64,000 bases of DNA from NCBI GenBank assembly GCA_020634625.1, contig JACKBJ010000005.1, positions 62,001 through 126,000 on the forward strand, written 5' to 3'. The number at the start of each line of letters is the position of its first letter. Position 1 is the first letter of the stretch. This document shows positions 43,166-52,689 of the stretch, piece after piece. Below the pieces are notes generated by a model. That model was not told where the DNA came from, searched no databases, and saw only the letters and a list, made by a program, of their open reading frames with translations. Position numbers and translations under genes: made by a program. This stretch comes from Caldilineae bacterium. GTDB taxonomy: Bacteria > Chloroflexota > Anaerolineae > Epilineales > Epilineaceae.

Positions 43166-43171
43166 ATCATA
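43166..43171 (-). promoter_or_regulatory. -10 box for the 90-residue protein
   Basis: Minus-strand extended -10 TGG-TATGAT. The predicted start is near 43159. The 10-mer ACCCCATCGG (43127-43136) and its exact inverse (43178-43187) flank this box, a possible looping or operator pair. Confidence 0.4.
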
Positions 43172-43313
43172 CCACGGCCGATGGGGTGCCCATCGCCACC
43201 CAAACGCGACCTTGGCGGTCGCCAGGAGCCGGCCGAGGCCGAGGGCCGACTCGACTTGCCGACCGGCTGGCTCAGGGTCCGAGGTCGAAGATGCCAATGC
43301 GCCAGGACGCGAA

Positions 43314-43339
43314 GGGCGCCACGCAAACGCGTGGCGCCC
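43314..43339 (-). terminator. Perfect 11-bp hairpin after the secreted protein gene
   Basis: GGGCGCCACGC (43314-43324), loop AAAC, and its exact complement (43329-43339). It lies about 60 nt past the stop of the leftward gene at 43398, followed on that strand by TTCGCG. It separates that gene from the 90-residue protein. Confidence 0.65.
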
Positions 43340-43397
43340 TCGGGTCGATCGCGGGCCGCCGCCGGCGACTGCCGACGGGCTGGCGCGCCGAGCCGGC

Positions 43398-44873
43398 CTA
43401 GGGTGTCGGCAGCGGCGGCGGGACCGGCGGCGTGTTGAGCACCGGCGGCGGCGGGACCGGCGTCACGCCGCCCGGGCCGGCACCGCCGACCACCGCCACG
43501 CGCTCGGGGCCGATGCGTCGGCCCGAACGGTTGACCTCGGCCACCACGATCGAGTGGTCGCTGGCTGCGTTGCGGTCCAGCCAGGCCACCAGGGTCGAGG
43601 GGTTGTCGGAGGAGGCGATGTCGGGCGCGAAGCTGAAAGCGCTGCCGCCGGCCACCGAGTACTCGGAGCGGTAGGGGATGCCGTTGCGGTTGAGCTGGCG
43701 GATCTGCGCGTCCGGCGGGTTCGAGCCGTCGCGGCGCTCCCAGGTCAGGATGAAGCCGCCGAATCCGCCCAGCGAGCCCACGCTCGGATAGACGTCGTCG
43801 ATCGGCGCCTTGCTCTGGGCCAGCTTGAGGATCGGTCCGTAGGGAAAGGCGTTCGAGTTGAGGCGACGGCCGAAGATGTCGCGGGTCGAGTCGGTGGTCG
43901 GCGTCTGCGACCAGACCACCAGGTAGTTGCCCGATGGCAGCTCGGCGGCCACCGAGGGCCGGCCCAGGTCGCCGCCCTGCACCACGTTGCGGCTCGAGGA
44001 GACCTCGAAGTAGCGGCCGACGGGCGACAGCTCCATGCTGTTGATGCTGACGTCGACGCCGTCCACCTGACGCCAGACGAAGGCGACCCGGTCGCCGCGG
44101 CCGCCGGTGGCCATGTAGGCCAGGTCGGGATAGGTCTCGTCGGCCGGCGAGGCGACCACCGGGAAGACGTTGGTCACGCGCTGGCCCGACGAGCTGACGA
44201 ACATGCCGTAGATGTCGCGCGAGCCGGGGACCTCGGGCGGCTGGGGTGGCCCGCCCGGCGTCGCGGTCGGTCCGCCGGGCGTGACCGTCGGCTGGCCGGG
44301 AATCGGCAGGGTCGGCTGCATCGGCGCCTCGGACAGCCGACCGGCCGGGTCGACCAGGCCGGCCGGCGCGGCGGCCGGAGCGCCGTCGGGTGACGCGAGC
44401 AGCGGCGGCGGCGGAACCGTCGCGGGCGGCATCGGCGGCGGAACCGTCGGCTGGCCGGGTGCGGTGGTCGGCTGCCCGGGGACCGGCGGCACCGGAATGC
44501 CCGGCGTGGGCGTGGCCGAGGAGGACTGGCCGCCCGAGTCGTCGGTGTAGAAGACCATGAACTCGCCCAGCTGCGGGCTGTAGGTCAGGGTCGGGTCGCT
44601 CTGATTGCCCGGCGCCACCAGCAGCGGAATCTCGAGGCCCTGGACGATGCCGTTGCCGTTGAGGCGCGTGGCGTAGAGGTCCAGCCCGGTTCCGCCGCCC
44701 CGGTCCTCGGCCCAGACCAGGAGATAGCTGTTGTAGATCGGGCTGAAGCCGAGCGCCGGCGCCACCGGCCGGGCGTTGGTCTGGATCAGCGCCGCCTGCG
44801 CCGAGCCGGCCAGGAAGGGCAGGGCGGCGAGCATCGCGGCGGCGATCAGAGCGGGGGCGTATCGCTTGAGCAT
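43398..44873 (-). CDS. Secreted beta-propeller-like protein with Pro-rich insertion
   Basis: A 491-residue protein with a cleavable signal peptide (about 1-27, ending GSAQA). Repeats of the form YLLVWAEDRGG...DLYATRLNGNG, YLVVWSQTP...DIFGRRLNSN and ILTWERRDG...IRQLNRNG are about 60 residues apart and typical of propeller-type secreted proteins. A Pro/Gly/Thr-rich insertion (about 122-220) breaks the repeats, and the C terminus is a Pro-rich tail. Its function is unknown; no sorting motif is visible. AAAGGAG sits about 8 nt before the ATG. Confidence 0.75.
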   Translation of the reverse strand: MLKRYAPALIAAAMLAALPFLAGSAQAALIQTNARPVAPALGFSPIYNSYLLVWAEDRGGGTGLDLYATRLNGNGIVQGLEIPLLVAPGNQSDPTLTYSPQLGEFMVFYTDDSGGQSSSATPTPGIPVPPVPGQPTTAPGQPTVPPPMPPATVPPPPLLASPDGAPAAAPAGLVDPAGRLSEAPMQPTLPIPGQPTVTPGGPTATPGGPPQPPEVPGSRDIYGMFVSSSGQRVTNVFPVVASPADETYPDLAYMATGGRGDRVAFVWRQVDGVDVSINSMELSPVGRYFEVSSSRNVVQGGDLGRPSVAAELPSGNYLVVWSQTPTTDSTRDIFGRRLNSNAFPYGPILKLAQSKAPIDDVYPSVGSLGGFGGFILTWERRDGSNPPDAQIRQLNRNGIPYRSEYSVAGGSAFSFAPDIASSDNPSTLVAWLDRNAASDHSIVVAEVNRSGRRIGPERVAVVGGAGPGGVTPVPPPPVLNTPPVPPPLPTP

Positions 44874-45069
44874 GGCCTTTGACTCCTTTCGGGCGCGCGT
44901 GGGCAGTACGGCGCTGTTCGGTCGATGACGAGCGGGTCTGGATGGATCGAAGGTGGATGATCGCTGACGGAAGGGTCGGTGGCGCTTGCCGGCCGCGACG
45001 ATGGCCTGCGATCGCGCCGTCCATCACCCGGGACGGACACCGGGCGCCGGATCGGCGTCACCGGCTGGG

Positions 45070-46392
45070 CTAGGGGTACATCTTCTCGAGCATGCGCGGG
45101 AAGGCGGTCGTCTCGCGGACATGGCCCAGACCGCAGATCCAGGCCACCGTGCGCTCCAGGCCCAGGCCGAAGCCGGCGTGCGGCACCGCGCCGTAGCGTC
45201 GCAGATCCAGGTACCACTCGTAGTCGGCCCGATTCAAGCCGTGTTCGACGAAGCGTTGCTCGAGCAGCTCGGTGCGGGTGGTGCGCTGGCCGCCGCCGAC
45301 GATCTCGCCGTAGCCCTCGGGCGCCAGCAGGTCGACCGAGCGGCAGACCTCGGGCCGCCCTTCGACGGTCTCCATGTAGAAGGCCTTGGCCGCGCTCGGG
45401 TAGTGGTAGACGAAGACCGGCCGGTCGAACTGCTCGGCCAGGAAGGTCTCGTGCGGCGCGCCGAAGTCCTCGCCCCAGGGGAAGTCCGGGAAGTCGCCGG
45501 CCCGGAGGCGCTCCACGGCCTCGTCGTAGCTGAGCCGCGGGAAGGGCGCCTGGATGGCCTCGAGCCGCGTCACGTCGCGCTCGAGCACGTCCACCAACAG
45601 CTGGCGGTGCTCGGCCAGCACGGTCTGGACGATGTAGCTCAGGAACTGCTCCTCGACCGCCATCACGTCCTCGAGGTCGGCGAAGGCCATCTCCGGCTCG
45701 ACCATCCAGAACTCGGTCAGGTGGCGTCGCGTCTTGGACTTCTCGGCCCGAAAGGTCGGCCCGAAGCAGTAGGTGCGCCCCAGAGCGGCGATGGTCGCCT
45801 CGTTGTAGAGCTGGCCGCTCTGGCTCAGGAAGGCCGGCTCGCCGAAGTAGTCGGTGGCGAAGAGCGTGCTGGTGCCCTCGCAGGCGGACGGGGTCAGGAT
45901 CGGCGTGTCGACGTTGACGAAGTCGTGGCTGTCGAGCCAGTCGCGGATGGCCTTGACGATGCTGGCCCGGATGCGGAGGATGGCCGCCTGGCGCGGCGCG
46001 CGGATCCACAGGTGGCGCTGCTCCATCAGGAAGCCGGTGCCGTGCTCCTTGGGCTGGATCGGGTAGTCGGGCTCGGCCAACGAGACCAGCTCGATGCCCT
46101 GGATGCCCAGCTCGAAGCCGCCGGGCGCGCGCGCGTCGGCGCGCAGGCTGCCGGTCAGCTCGACGGCCGACTCCTGGGTCAGCGTGGTCAGGATCTCGAA
46201 GGCGGCCTCGTCGAGGTCCTTCTGGAAGCCGACGGCCTGCAGCAGGCCGCTGCCGTCGCGCAGCATCAGGAACTGCAGGCGCCCCTTGTCGGTGCGGTTG
46301 TGGACCCAGCCCTGGACGCGGACCGACCGACCGTCGTGCTGGGCGGCCTCGCGGATGCGGATGAGGGGCGGTCGGATGGGTGCGTCCTCCAC
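45070..46392 (-). CDS. asnS: Asparaginyl-tRNA synthetase
   Basis: A class IIb synthetase of 440 residues. The N-terminal OB anticodon domain (about 10-110) includes RVQGWVHNRTDKGRLQFLMLRDGSG. The catalytic domain has FGPTFRAEKSKTRRHLTEFWMVEPE (motif 2) and GFGLGLERTVAWICGL (motif 3), with the C-terminal TAFPRMLEKMYP. The KSKTRRHLTEFWM sequence separates AsnS from AspS. The GTG at 46392 is preferred: AGGAG lies 8 nt upstream, while the next possible start (TTG 46410) lies before that site. A TATAAT box 146 nt upstream gives a long leader. Confidence 0.95.
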   Translation of the reverse strand: MEDAPIRPPLIRIREAAQHDGRSVRVQGWVHNRTDKGRLQFLMLRDGSGLLQAVGFQKDLDEAAFEILTTLTQESAVELTGSLRADARAPGGFELGIQGIELVSLAEPDYPIQPKEHGTGFLMEQRHLWIRAPRQAAILRIRASIVKAIRDWLDSHDFVNVDTPILTPSACEGTSTLFATDYFGEPAFLSQSGQLYNEATIAALGRTYCFGPTFRAEKSKTRRHLTEFWMVEPEMAFADLEDVMAVEEQFLSYIVQTVLAEHRQLLVDVLERDVTRLEAIQAPFPRLSYDEAVERLRAGDFPDFPWGEDFGAPHETFLAEQFDRPVFVYHYPSAAKAFYMETVEGRPEVCRSVDLLAPEGYGEIVGGGQRTTRTELLEQRFVEHGLNRADYEWYLDLRRYGAVPHAGFGLGLERTVAWICGLGHVRETTAFPRMLEKMYP

Positions 46393-46537
46393 GGCGTTCT
46401 CTCCTCGCAAGCGAAGTCGGGAGGTTCCTGCCTACAACGGGCCAGGCCTCCGAGGCGTTCGGCTCGATTTGCCCGGGCTTCGGCTGGACGCGCATGACGC
46501 ACGACCCGCGCCCGGGATGCGGCGGCCGCGAAGCCCC

Positions 46538-46565
46538 ATTATAAGGGTCGAGGCCATCCGACCAA
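46538..46565 (-). promoter_or_regulatory. Promoter of asnS
   Basis: Minus-strand TTGGTC (46565-46560), 16-nt spacer, perfect TATAAT (46543-46538). The transcript starts near 46531. Confidence 0.5.
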
Positions 46566-46636
46566 GGCCGCGCGTGTCGAGCCGCGCGCGACGACGGTCC
46601 GGAGGTCCCAAGCGACCGGCTCGGCTCCGGCCCGAC

Positions 46637-46665
46637 TGGTCAGCCCCGGCTCGGCGTGGCATGAT
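46637..46665 (+). promoter_or_regulatory. Possible promoter of the M14 peptidase gene
   Basis: TGGTCA (46637-46642), 17-nt spacer, extended -10 TGG-CATGAT (46660-46665). The start would be near 46672. Confidence 0.35.
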
Positions 46666-46771
46666 CGAGACCGGGGCCCTGCGGGGCTCCATGGATGCCG
46701 CTGCCCAGGCCCGATGGCCCGGGGCCACGCGATGCCGGCGCGAGCCCGGCCCGAACCAGGAGAGATCCGCC

Positions 46772-49700
46772 GTGAGGAATAGGTTGTGGATGCCGATCGC
46801 ACTGCTGGCGCTCTTGGTGGCGCCGGGTCTGAGCCTGCGGGCCTCCGCCCGGCCGGCCGGCGAGGGCCCCTTGGAGGTCTATACCAGCTTCGTGGATCAG
46901 GCCGGCCTGGAGATGCTGTTGGCGGCCGACCTGGACATGGCGCCGCCACGCCGGGTCGACGATGGCTACGCCGTGGAGCTGGTGCTGGCACCGCTGGAGC
47001 ACGCTGCGCTGGCCCAGCAGGGCCTGCCGCTCGAGCTCTGGCGCAACGCCGAGGGCCTCAGCGCGGCCGAGCAGTCGGTCATCGACCAGAACCAGGGCTT
47101 CGCCGTCTACCGTTCGTGGGACGAGGCGGGCGGCATCCGTGACGAGCTCTACCAGATCGCGGCCGAGCATCCGGGCTTCGTCGACCTGCGGGTGCTGGGC
47201 ACGACCCACCAGGGCCGCGAGATCATCGCGCTCAAGGTCACCAACGAGGCGGCCGACGTGCCGGACGGCAGCCGGCCGGCCGTGCTCTACAGCTCGCTGC
47301 AGCATGCCCGCGAGTGGATCGCCATCGAGACCAACCGACGCCTGCTGCATCACTTCGTCGACAACTACGGCGTCGATCCGGAGATCACCGACCTGATAGA
47401 CGAGAACGAGCTCTGGTTCGTCATCTGCGCCAACCCGGATGGCTACCAGTACACCTTCGAGGGCCAGCGCCTGTGGCGCAAGAACATGCGCGACAACGAC
47501 GAGGACGGCGTGATCGGCAACGCCGACGGCGTCGATCCGAACCGCAACTTCGATGCCCACTGGAACTACGACATCAACGGCTCCTCCGGCACGCCGAGCA
47601 GCGAGACCTATCGTGGCCCGTCGGTGGCCAGCGAGCCCGAGACCCAGGCGATGCAGGGCCTGATCGAGCGTGTCCATCCGCGTCTGCAGCTGAACTACCA
47701 TTCGGCGGCCGAGCTGATCCTGTACGCCGTCGGCTGGCAGGATCAGACCGAGTCGGTCGATCACCCGATCTTCGTGGCCCTGGCCGGCACGCCCGACAAC
47801 CCGGCCGTGCCGGGCTTCCTGCCCGAGCTCAGCTCGGGCCTGTACATCACCAACGGCGAGACCTGCGACTACGCCTACGAGAGCCAGGGCGTGCTCTGCT
47901 ACACGCCCGAGCTGTCGACGCCGCCGCCGGGCAGCAACACCGGCTCCAGCTTCATCTTCCCCGACGACGAGGAGCTGGTGCAGGGCGAGTTCCTCAAGAA
48001 CCTGCCCTTCGCGTTGGACATCGCCCGGTCGGCGGCCGATCCGGAGAACCCGGTCTCGCATCTGGGCAACACGGTCGAGCCGATGATCGTCTCGGAGTTC
48101 AGCCTGTCCTACGGCTCGCCCCAGACGGTGCAGGTCAAGGCCAAGCGCAGCCTGGGCGAGCTGACCCTCAAGTATCGCATCAACGACGGCGCCGAGCGGA
48201 GCGCGCCGACCGCCGAGTGGGCGGGCGGAGAACGCTACGGCGTGGCCGGCAGCGTCTACTACCACATGCTGCGCGGCCAGGTCGAAGGCGCCCAGCCGGG
48301 CGACGAGGTCGAGGTCTGGTTCGAGGCCCAGACCGGGGCCGAGGCGGTCCGGAGCGAGCCCTTCCGCTACGCCCAGGTCTCCGACTCGGGACGGCCGGTG
48401 CTGGTGCTGGCCGCCGAGGACTACAGCGGCATCGCGCCGCCCTACGACAAGACCGACGGGCCGAGCTACCTGCAGCCCTACCTGGATGCCCTGGCGGCCG
48501 CCGGCTACCCGGCCGACGTCTACGACATCGACGCGCGGGGCCGTCTGGCGCCGGATGCGCTGGGCGTGCTGAGCCACTACGCTGCCGTGGTCTGGTATAC
48601 CGGCGACGACTATCTGCCGCGACAGGCCAGCGACGTGGCCCAGGCCGATCGCGCGCGCCTGGCCAACGAGACCCAGCTGGCCCTGCGCGACTTCCTCAAC
48701 GAGGGCGGCCGCCTGCTGTGGAGCGGCAAGTACGCCGGCTATCCCTATACCGGCGGCAGCGGCCTGGGCCTGCAGAACGACTTCATGCAGTACTACCTGA
48801 GCGCCTACAGCCAGTCGACCGCCGGCGAGATGCCGGTCGACCTGCCCAACCCGGCCGGCGAGGGCGGCGGCTGGTGGTCGGGCTCGGCCAGCAACCTGAA
48901 CGTCACGGTCGGCCGCGACTTCGACCTCTCCGGCGCCACGGCGCCGATCACCTTCAGCTTCGGCAGCGTCTGGGAGATGGAGCCGGACTTCGACTACGGC
49001 TACGTCGAGATCTCGACCGACGGCGGCGCCAGCTGGTCCAGCCTGCCCGACCTCGACGGTCGGCTGACCGACGCCAACCCGAACAACGTCAACGACGGCT
49101 GGGGCCTGACCGCTGCCGGCCAGGGGCGGCTGCGCTTCGACCTCTCGGCGCAGGCCGGCCTGACCACCCCGCTGAGCCTGCGCCTGCGCTACGAGACCGA
49201 TCGCGGTCAGAACCTGGGCGCCTGGTACGTCGACGACCTGTCCTTGGACGATGCGACCGGCAACCGCTACGCCAACGACCTGAACAGCGACTTCGGCGAC
49301 TGGACCGTCTCCGGCTGGCTGGGCGTGCCGATCCGCACCCGTCCCAACGTCGCCGCGGCGCCGATGGCCGGCCTGGGCACGCCCTTCGCCGGCCTCGAGA
49401 TCGCGCTGCTGCCGCCGGGCGAGGGCAACCAGGACAACTACACCCTGTACGAGCCGACCTCGAACGTGATGCCGGCCGAGGACTACCCGCAGTTCAACAG
49501 CTGGGCCGGCGCCAAGTTCGACCTGCCGGGCAACGCGCCGCATTCGGGCGACGGCTACCTCTGGTCGGGCGAGACGACCTACACCTACCAGCAGCTGACC
49601 CGGACGGTCGATCTGACGACCGAGTCGGCCGGCGAGCTGAGCTTCTGGGTCTCGCGCCAGACCCGCGACCCCTACGACGCCTTCTTCGTCGAGGCCCGGC

Positions 49701-50350
49701 CGGTCGGCAGCGACGCCTGGACCACCTTGCCCGACGCCAACGGGCACAGCGCGCCAGACCAGGGCCTGCAGTGCGCCGATCTGGGCCGATTCGGCGCCTT
49801 CGAGCAGAACTACGACCGCTTCCCGCGCCTGGTGCGCTACATGACCCGCAACGCCGACGGCGGCTGCGACCCGGCCGGCACCAGCGGCGAGTGGAACGCG
49901 GCCAGCGGCGCCAGCGATGGCTGGGAGCTCTGGTCGATCGACCTGAGCGCCTATGCCGGCGCCGAGGTCGAGCTCTCGATCAGCTACCTCAGCTCCCGTC
50001 TCATCTTCCCGGGCGTCTTCCTGGACGACATCGTCCTCTCGACCGGCGAGACGACCGGCTTCGAGACCGACCTGGGCGGCTGGTCGGTCTCGGGTCAGGA
50101 CCGTGCCGACACCGGTGCCGTGCACGAGGCCAACTTCCGGCTGGCCCGCGAGGCCGACTATCCCAACCGGACCAGCCCGATCGTGGTGACCTTCGACACG
50201 ATCCTCCTCGGCTTCGGCCTCGAGGGCGTGGCGGACGTCGCGACCCGCGACACCCTGATGACGCGCGCGATGGGCTACCTGCTGCGCGACTACGTGCCGC
50301 CGGATCGCGGCCCGGAGCCGATCTTCCTGCCGCTGTTGCGGCGCGACTGA
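46772..50350 (+). CDS. Large secreted M14 zinc carboxypeptidase
   Basis: 1192 residues with a signal peptide (about 1-27). The M14 carboxypeptidase domain (about 115-400) has zinc ligands H178 and E181 in LQHAREW and H310 in LNYHSAAE, a substrate Arg in DPNRNFD, and catalytic E380 in CYTPELS. A beta domain follows (about 425-520). The remaining ~650 residues contain immune-inhibitor-A-like and jelly-roll segments (AGAKFDLPG, GELSFWVSRQT, VFLDDIVLSTGE) that probably bind polymers. It is an exported degradative enzyme. GTG 46772 has AGGAG 10 nt upstream. Confidence 0.9.
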   Translation: MRNRLWMPIALLALLVAPGLSLRASARPAGEGPLEVYTSFVDQAGLEMLLAADLDMAPPRRVDDGYAVELVLAPLEHAALAQQGLPLELWRNAEGLSAAEQSVIDQNQGFAVYRSWDEAGGIRDELYQIAAEHPGFVDLRVLGTTHQGREIIALKVTNEAADVPDGSRPAVLYSSLQHAREWIAIETNRRLLHHFVDNYGVDPEITDLIDENELWFVICANPDGYQYTFEGQRLWRKNMRDNDEDGVIGNADGVDPNRNFDAHWNYDINGSSGTPSSETYRGPSVASEPETQAMQGLIERVHPRLQLNYHSAAELILYAVGWQDQTESVDHPIFVALAGTPDNPAVPGFLPELSSGLYITNGETCDYAYESQGVLCYTPELSTPPPGSNTGSSFIFPDDEELVQGEFLKNLPFALDIARSAADPENPVSHLGNTVEPMIVSEFSLSYGSPQTVQVKAKRSLGELTLKYRINDGAERSAPTAEWAGGERYGVAGSVYYHMLRGQVEGAQPGDEVEVWFEAQTGAEAVRSEPFRYAQVSDSGRPVLVLAAEDYSGIAPPYDKTDGPSYLQPYLDALAAAGYPADVYDIDARGRLAPDALGVLSHYAAVVWYTGDDYLPRQASDVAQADRARLANETQLALRDFLNEGGRLLWSGKYAGYPYTGGSGLGLQNDFMQYYLSAYSQSTAGEMPVDLPNPAGEGGGWWSGSASNLNVTVGRDFDLSGATAPITFSFGSVWEMEPDFDYGYVEISTDGGASWSSLPDLDGRLTDANPNNVNDGWGLTAAGQGRLRFDLSAQAGLTTPLSLRLRYETDRGQNLGAWYVDDLSLDDATGNRYANDLNSDFGDWTVSGWLGVPIRTRPNVAAAPMAGLGTPFAGLEIALLPPGEGNQDNYTLYEPTSNVMPAEDYPQFNSWAGAKFDLPGNAPHSGDGYLWSGETTYTYQQLTRTVDLTTESAGELSFWVSRQTRDPYDAFFVEARPVGSDAWTTLPDANGHSAPDQGLQCADLGRFGAFEQNYDRFPRLVRYMTRNADGGCDPAGTSGEWNAASGASDGWELWSIDLSAYAGAEVELSISYLSSRLIFPGVFLDDIVLSTGETTGFETDLGGWSVSGQDRADTGAVHEANFRLAREADYPNRTSPIVVTFDTILLGFGLEGVADVATRDTLMTRAMGYLLRDYVPPDRGPEPIFLPLLRRD

Positions 50351-50376
50351 GCTGGCGCGCCGGCGCCAGATCCTGG

Positions 50377-50412
50377 GCGAGGGCCCCGTGCGCCAGGCGC
50401 CGGGGCCCTCGC
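50377..50412 (+). terminator. 12-bp hairpin after the M14 gene
   Basis: GCGAGGGCCCCG (50377-50388), a 12-nt loop and the exact complement (50401-50412), 26 nt past the stop. Followed by ATTCCGATTT, a weak T-rich stretch. Confidence 0.7.
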
Positions 50413-50479
50413 ATTCCGATTTCGACCTGCGGCGTCCGCGGCGCGACGCGCCATCCGCGCGGTCGGCGCATTGCACAGG

Positions 50480-51523
50480 ATGAGCCAGAGCATGAACTCA
50501 ACCCCCGAGTCCGATCCAGTCCCCGGCCTCCGCATCCGGGCCTTTCGCGAGGCCGACTATCCGGCGGCGGTCGCCCTGGTCAACCGCTGCTTCCCCGAGT
50601 ACCCGGACACGGTTGCCGACTGGACGCATGGCGACGCCCACCGCAACCCGAAGCTGGTCTTCCAGCGCCTGGTGGCCGAGCTCGACGGGGCGATCCGGGC
50701 GGTCGGCTTCTACGGCCAGTACGAAGGCATGTTCCATCCGCGCAAGTTCGGCTGGGAGGTCTCGGTCGATCCGGACTGGCGTCGACGCGGCATCGGGGGC
50801 GCCTTCTACGCGCAGGTCCTGTCCGCGCTGGAAGCCCACGACCCGATCACGCTCTGGACCGAGGCTCGCGAGGACCATGCCCACAGCCGCCGCTTCGTCG
50901 AGTCGCGCGGCTACGTCGAGGTCATGCGCGAGTGGGAGAACCACCTGCGGCCGACCGACTTCGACCCGGCCCGCTGGGAAGGCCGCATCGAGCGGGTGAT
51001 CGAATCGGGCATCCGCATGGCGACCTACGCCGAGCTGGAGCGCGAGGACCCCGAGTTCTTCGTCAAGCTCTTCGACCTGGTGATGGAGGTCGACCGGGAC
51101 GTACCCTCGCCCGAGGCCAGCACGCGGCCGGACTTCGCCCTCTGGGTCGAGCGCCTGCGAAGCAACCACAACCTGATCGCCGACGGCTACTTCATCGCCG
51201 TCGACGGCGAGCGCTACGTCGGGCTGAGCACGCTCTACCGATCGGAGGCGGCCGAGTTCCTGTACACCGGGCTGACCGGCGTGCGCCGCGACTGGCGGCG
51301 ACGGGGCATCGCCCTGGCGCTGAAGCTGCGGGCGATCGAACACTGCCGGCGCGAGCAGGTGCCCTTGGTCAAGACCTGGAACGCCAGCACCAACACCGGC
51401 ATGCTCGGCATCAACGAGGCGCTCGGCTTCGTGCGGCAGCCGGCCTGGATCAACTACGCCCTGCAGCTGGCGGAGGATCCGGCCGAGGAGCCCGCCGCAG
51501 ACTCGGCCGAATCCGGCGGCTAG
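50480..51523 (+). CDS. Protein with two GNAT acetyltransferase domains
   Basis: A 347-residue cytoplasmic protein made of two GNAT folds. The first (about 15-155) has WEVSVDPDWRRRGIGGAFY as the acetyl-CoA loop. The second (about 175-335) has TGLTGVRRDWRRRGIALALK and the C-terminal TWNASTNTGMLGINEALGF strand typical of the mycothiol synthase-like/double-GNAT group. The substrate is unknown. ATG 50480 or 50492 could be the start; neither has a clear ribosome-binding site. Its TAG overlaps the convergent RNase D stop within the palindrome CTAG. Confidence 0.85.
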   Translation: MSQSMNSTPESDPVPGLRIRAFREADYPAAVALVNRCFPEYPDTVADWTHGDAHRNPKLVFQRLVAELDGAIRAVGFYGQYEGMFHPRKFGWEVSVDPDWRRRGIGGAFYAQVLSALEAHDPITLWTEAREDHAHSRRFVESRGYVEVMREWENHLRPTDFDPARWEGRIERVIESGIRMATYAELEREDPEFFVKLFDLVMEVDRDVPSPEASTRPDFALWVERLRSNHNLIADGYFIAVDGERYVGLSTLYRSEAAEFLYTGLTGVRRDWRRRGIALALKLRAIEHCRREQVPLVKTWNASTNTGMLGINEALGFVRQPAWINYALQLAEDPAEEPAADSAESGG

Positions 51524-52689
51524 CCGCCGGTCGGGCTCGCGGTCCAGCCCTGCTGGGCCAGGAAGCGCATCAGCGACTCGCCCAGCTCGGCCCACTGCCA
51601 GTCGCGGATCCAGCTCGGTTCGCCCAGGTCCAGCTCGCGCGGCGGCCGATCGGGCCAGAGCGCGACCTGGTCCAGGTGGCGGGCGGGCCAGATCAGCCCG
51701 GCCGAGAGCGCCAGGCGGTCCGCTTCGGCCTGGCGCCAGCGCTTGAGCGCCGTCAGGCGATCGCGGGCCTCCGGAGTCCAGGGGTTGCGGCCGGCCGGTT
51801 TCGGCCAGGGCAGCGGCGGCGCGGCCTTGCCCCGCGCGAGGGCCGCCCGCAGCTCGCAGCCGCGCCGGCCGAGCGTTCGCCGGCCGATGCCCTGGATCCG
51901 ATCGATCGGCGTGTCGGGCGCCTCGGCCAAGGTCAGCATCGCCTGGTTGTGCATCACGTAGTGGGGCGGCCGGCCCATGGCCAGGGCCTCGGCCTCGCGG
52001 AAGATGATGAGCTCGCGCAGCACCGCCCGGCCGCGCGGGCTCAGGTCGCGGGCCCCCTTCATCGTCAGGCAGGCCGCCTCGGGCGGCGCCGGCGCCTCGT
52101 GGCGCACCTCGGACAGGCGCCGACACTCCTCGGCCACCCAGGCCTGGCGGCCCAGGGCGGCGATCCGGGCCGCCAGGGCCTCCTGTAGCGCCAGCAGCCA
52201 GGCCACGTCGTCGGCCGCGTAGGCCATCGCGTCCTCGGGCAGCGGTCGGATCGACCAGTCCATCCGCTGCAGGCGCTTGGACTTGTTGTCCATCTCGACG
52301 CCCAGGATCTCGAGCAGGACGTTGGCCAGGCCGGTGCGCTCCAGGCCCAGCAGCTGGGCCGCGATCGAGGTGTCGTAGAGCGCGCCGATGTGGAAGCCGA
52401 AGTCGCGATCCAGCGCGCGCACGTCGTAGGACGCCGAATGGAAGACCGTGAGCAGCTTCGGGTCGGCCAGGGCTTCGCCGAGCCCCGAGAGGTCCTTCAG
52501 CGCCAGCGGATCCAGGAGCAGCAGCCGGCCGTCGGGCAGGCCGACCTGGATGAGCGCGACCTGCTCGGGGTAGCGGTGGAAGCCGTCGGCCTCCATGTCG
52601 ACCGCCAGGGCCGAGGCGCCCCGGATCTGCGGCAGCAGCGTCTGCCAGGCGGCCTCCTGATCGATCAGCCGGTAGGCCGGATCAGCCAT
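51520..52689 (-). CDS. rnd: Ribonuclease D (3'-5' exonuclease with HRDC domains)
   Basis: A 389-residue DEDDy exonuclease. Exo I is VDMEADGF (D31, E33), exo II lies in SASYDVRALDRDF, and exo III in AYAADDVAWLLAL. It is followed by one clear HRDC domain (about 205-285) and a second weaker one. It trims the 3' ends of tRNA and other structured RNA. Length is typical. Its ATG overlaps the end of the HAD gene by 8 nt. Confidence 0.92.
   Translation of the reverse strand: MADPAYRLIDQEAAWQTLLPQIRGASALAVDMEADGFHRYPEQVALIQVGLPDGRLLLLDPLALKDLSGLGEALADPKLLTVFHSASYDVRALDRDFGFHIGALYDTSIAAQLLGLERTGLANVLLEILGVEMDNKSKRLQRMDWSIRPLPEDAMAYAADDVAWLLALQEALAARIAALGRQAWVAEECRRLSEVRHEAPAPPEAACLTMKGARDLSPRGRAVLRELIIFREAEALAMGRPPHYVMHNQAMLTLAEAPDTPIDRIQGIGRRTLGRRGCELRAALARGKAAPPLPWPKPAGRNPWTPEARDRLTALKRWRQAEADRLALSAGLIWPARHLDQVALWPDRPPRELDLGEPSWIRDWQWAELGESLMRFLAQQGWTASPTGG

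Larger units (their letters stand above)
46393..46771. other. 379-nt intergenic region between divergent asnS and the M14 peptidase gene
   Basis: It holds the two divergent promoters described below, the asnS leader (about 140 nt) and a leader of about 100 nt for the M14 gene. The asnS leader has CCTCCC about 15 nt before its AGGAG, which could sequester it. I see no tRNA or other RNA gene here. Confidence 0.6.

Noticed and set aside
46393..46531. T-box riboswitch in the asnS leader
   Set aside because: AGGCAGGAACCTCC partly resembles the T-box sequence, but the UGGN needed to pair with the tRNA CCA end is missing, and no specifier stem or terminator is seen.
46640..52188. Very long open frames opposite and beside the M14 peptidase (over 1200 codons on either strand)
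   Set aside because: They mirror the codon pattern of the real gene, lack any recognisable domain and are Arg/Gly/His-rich, as expected for antisense or shifted frames at 70% GC.
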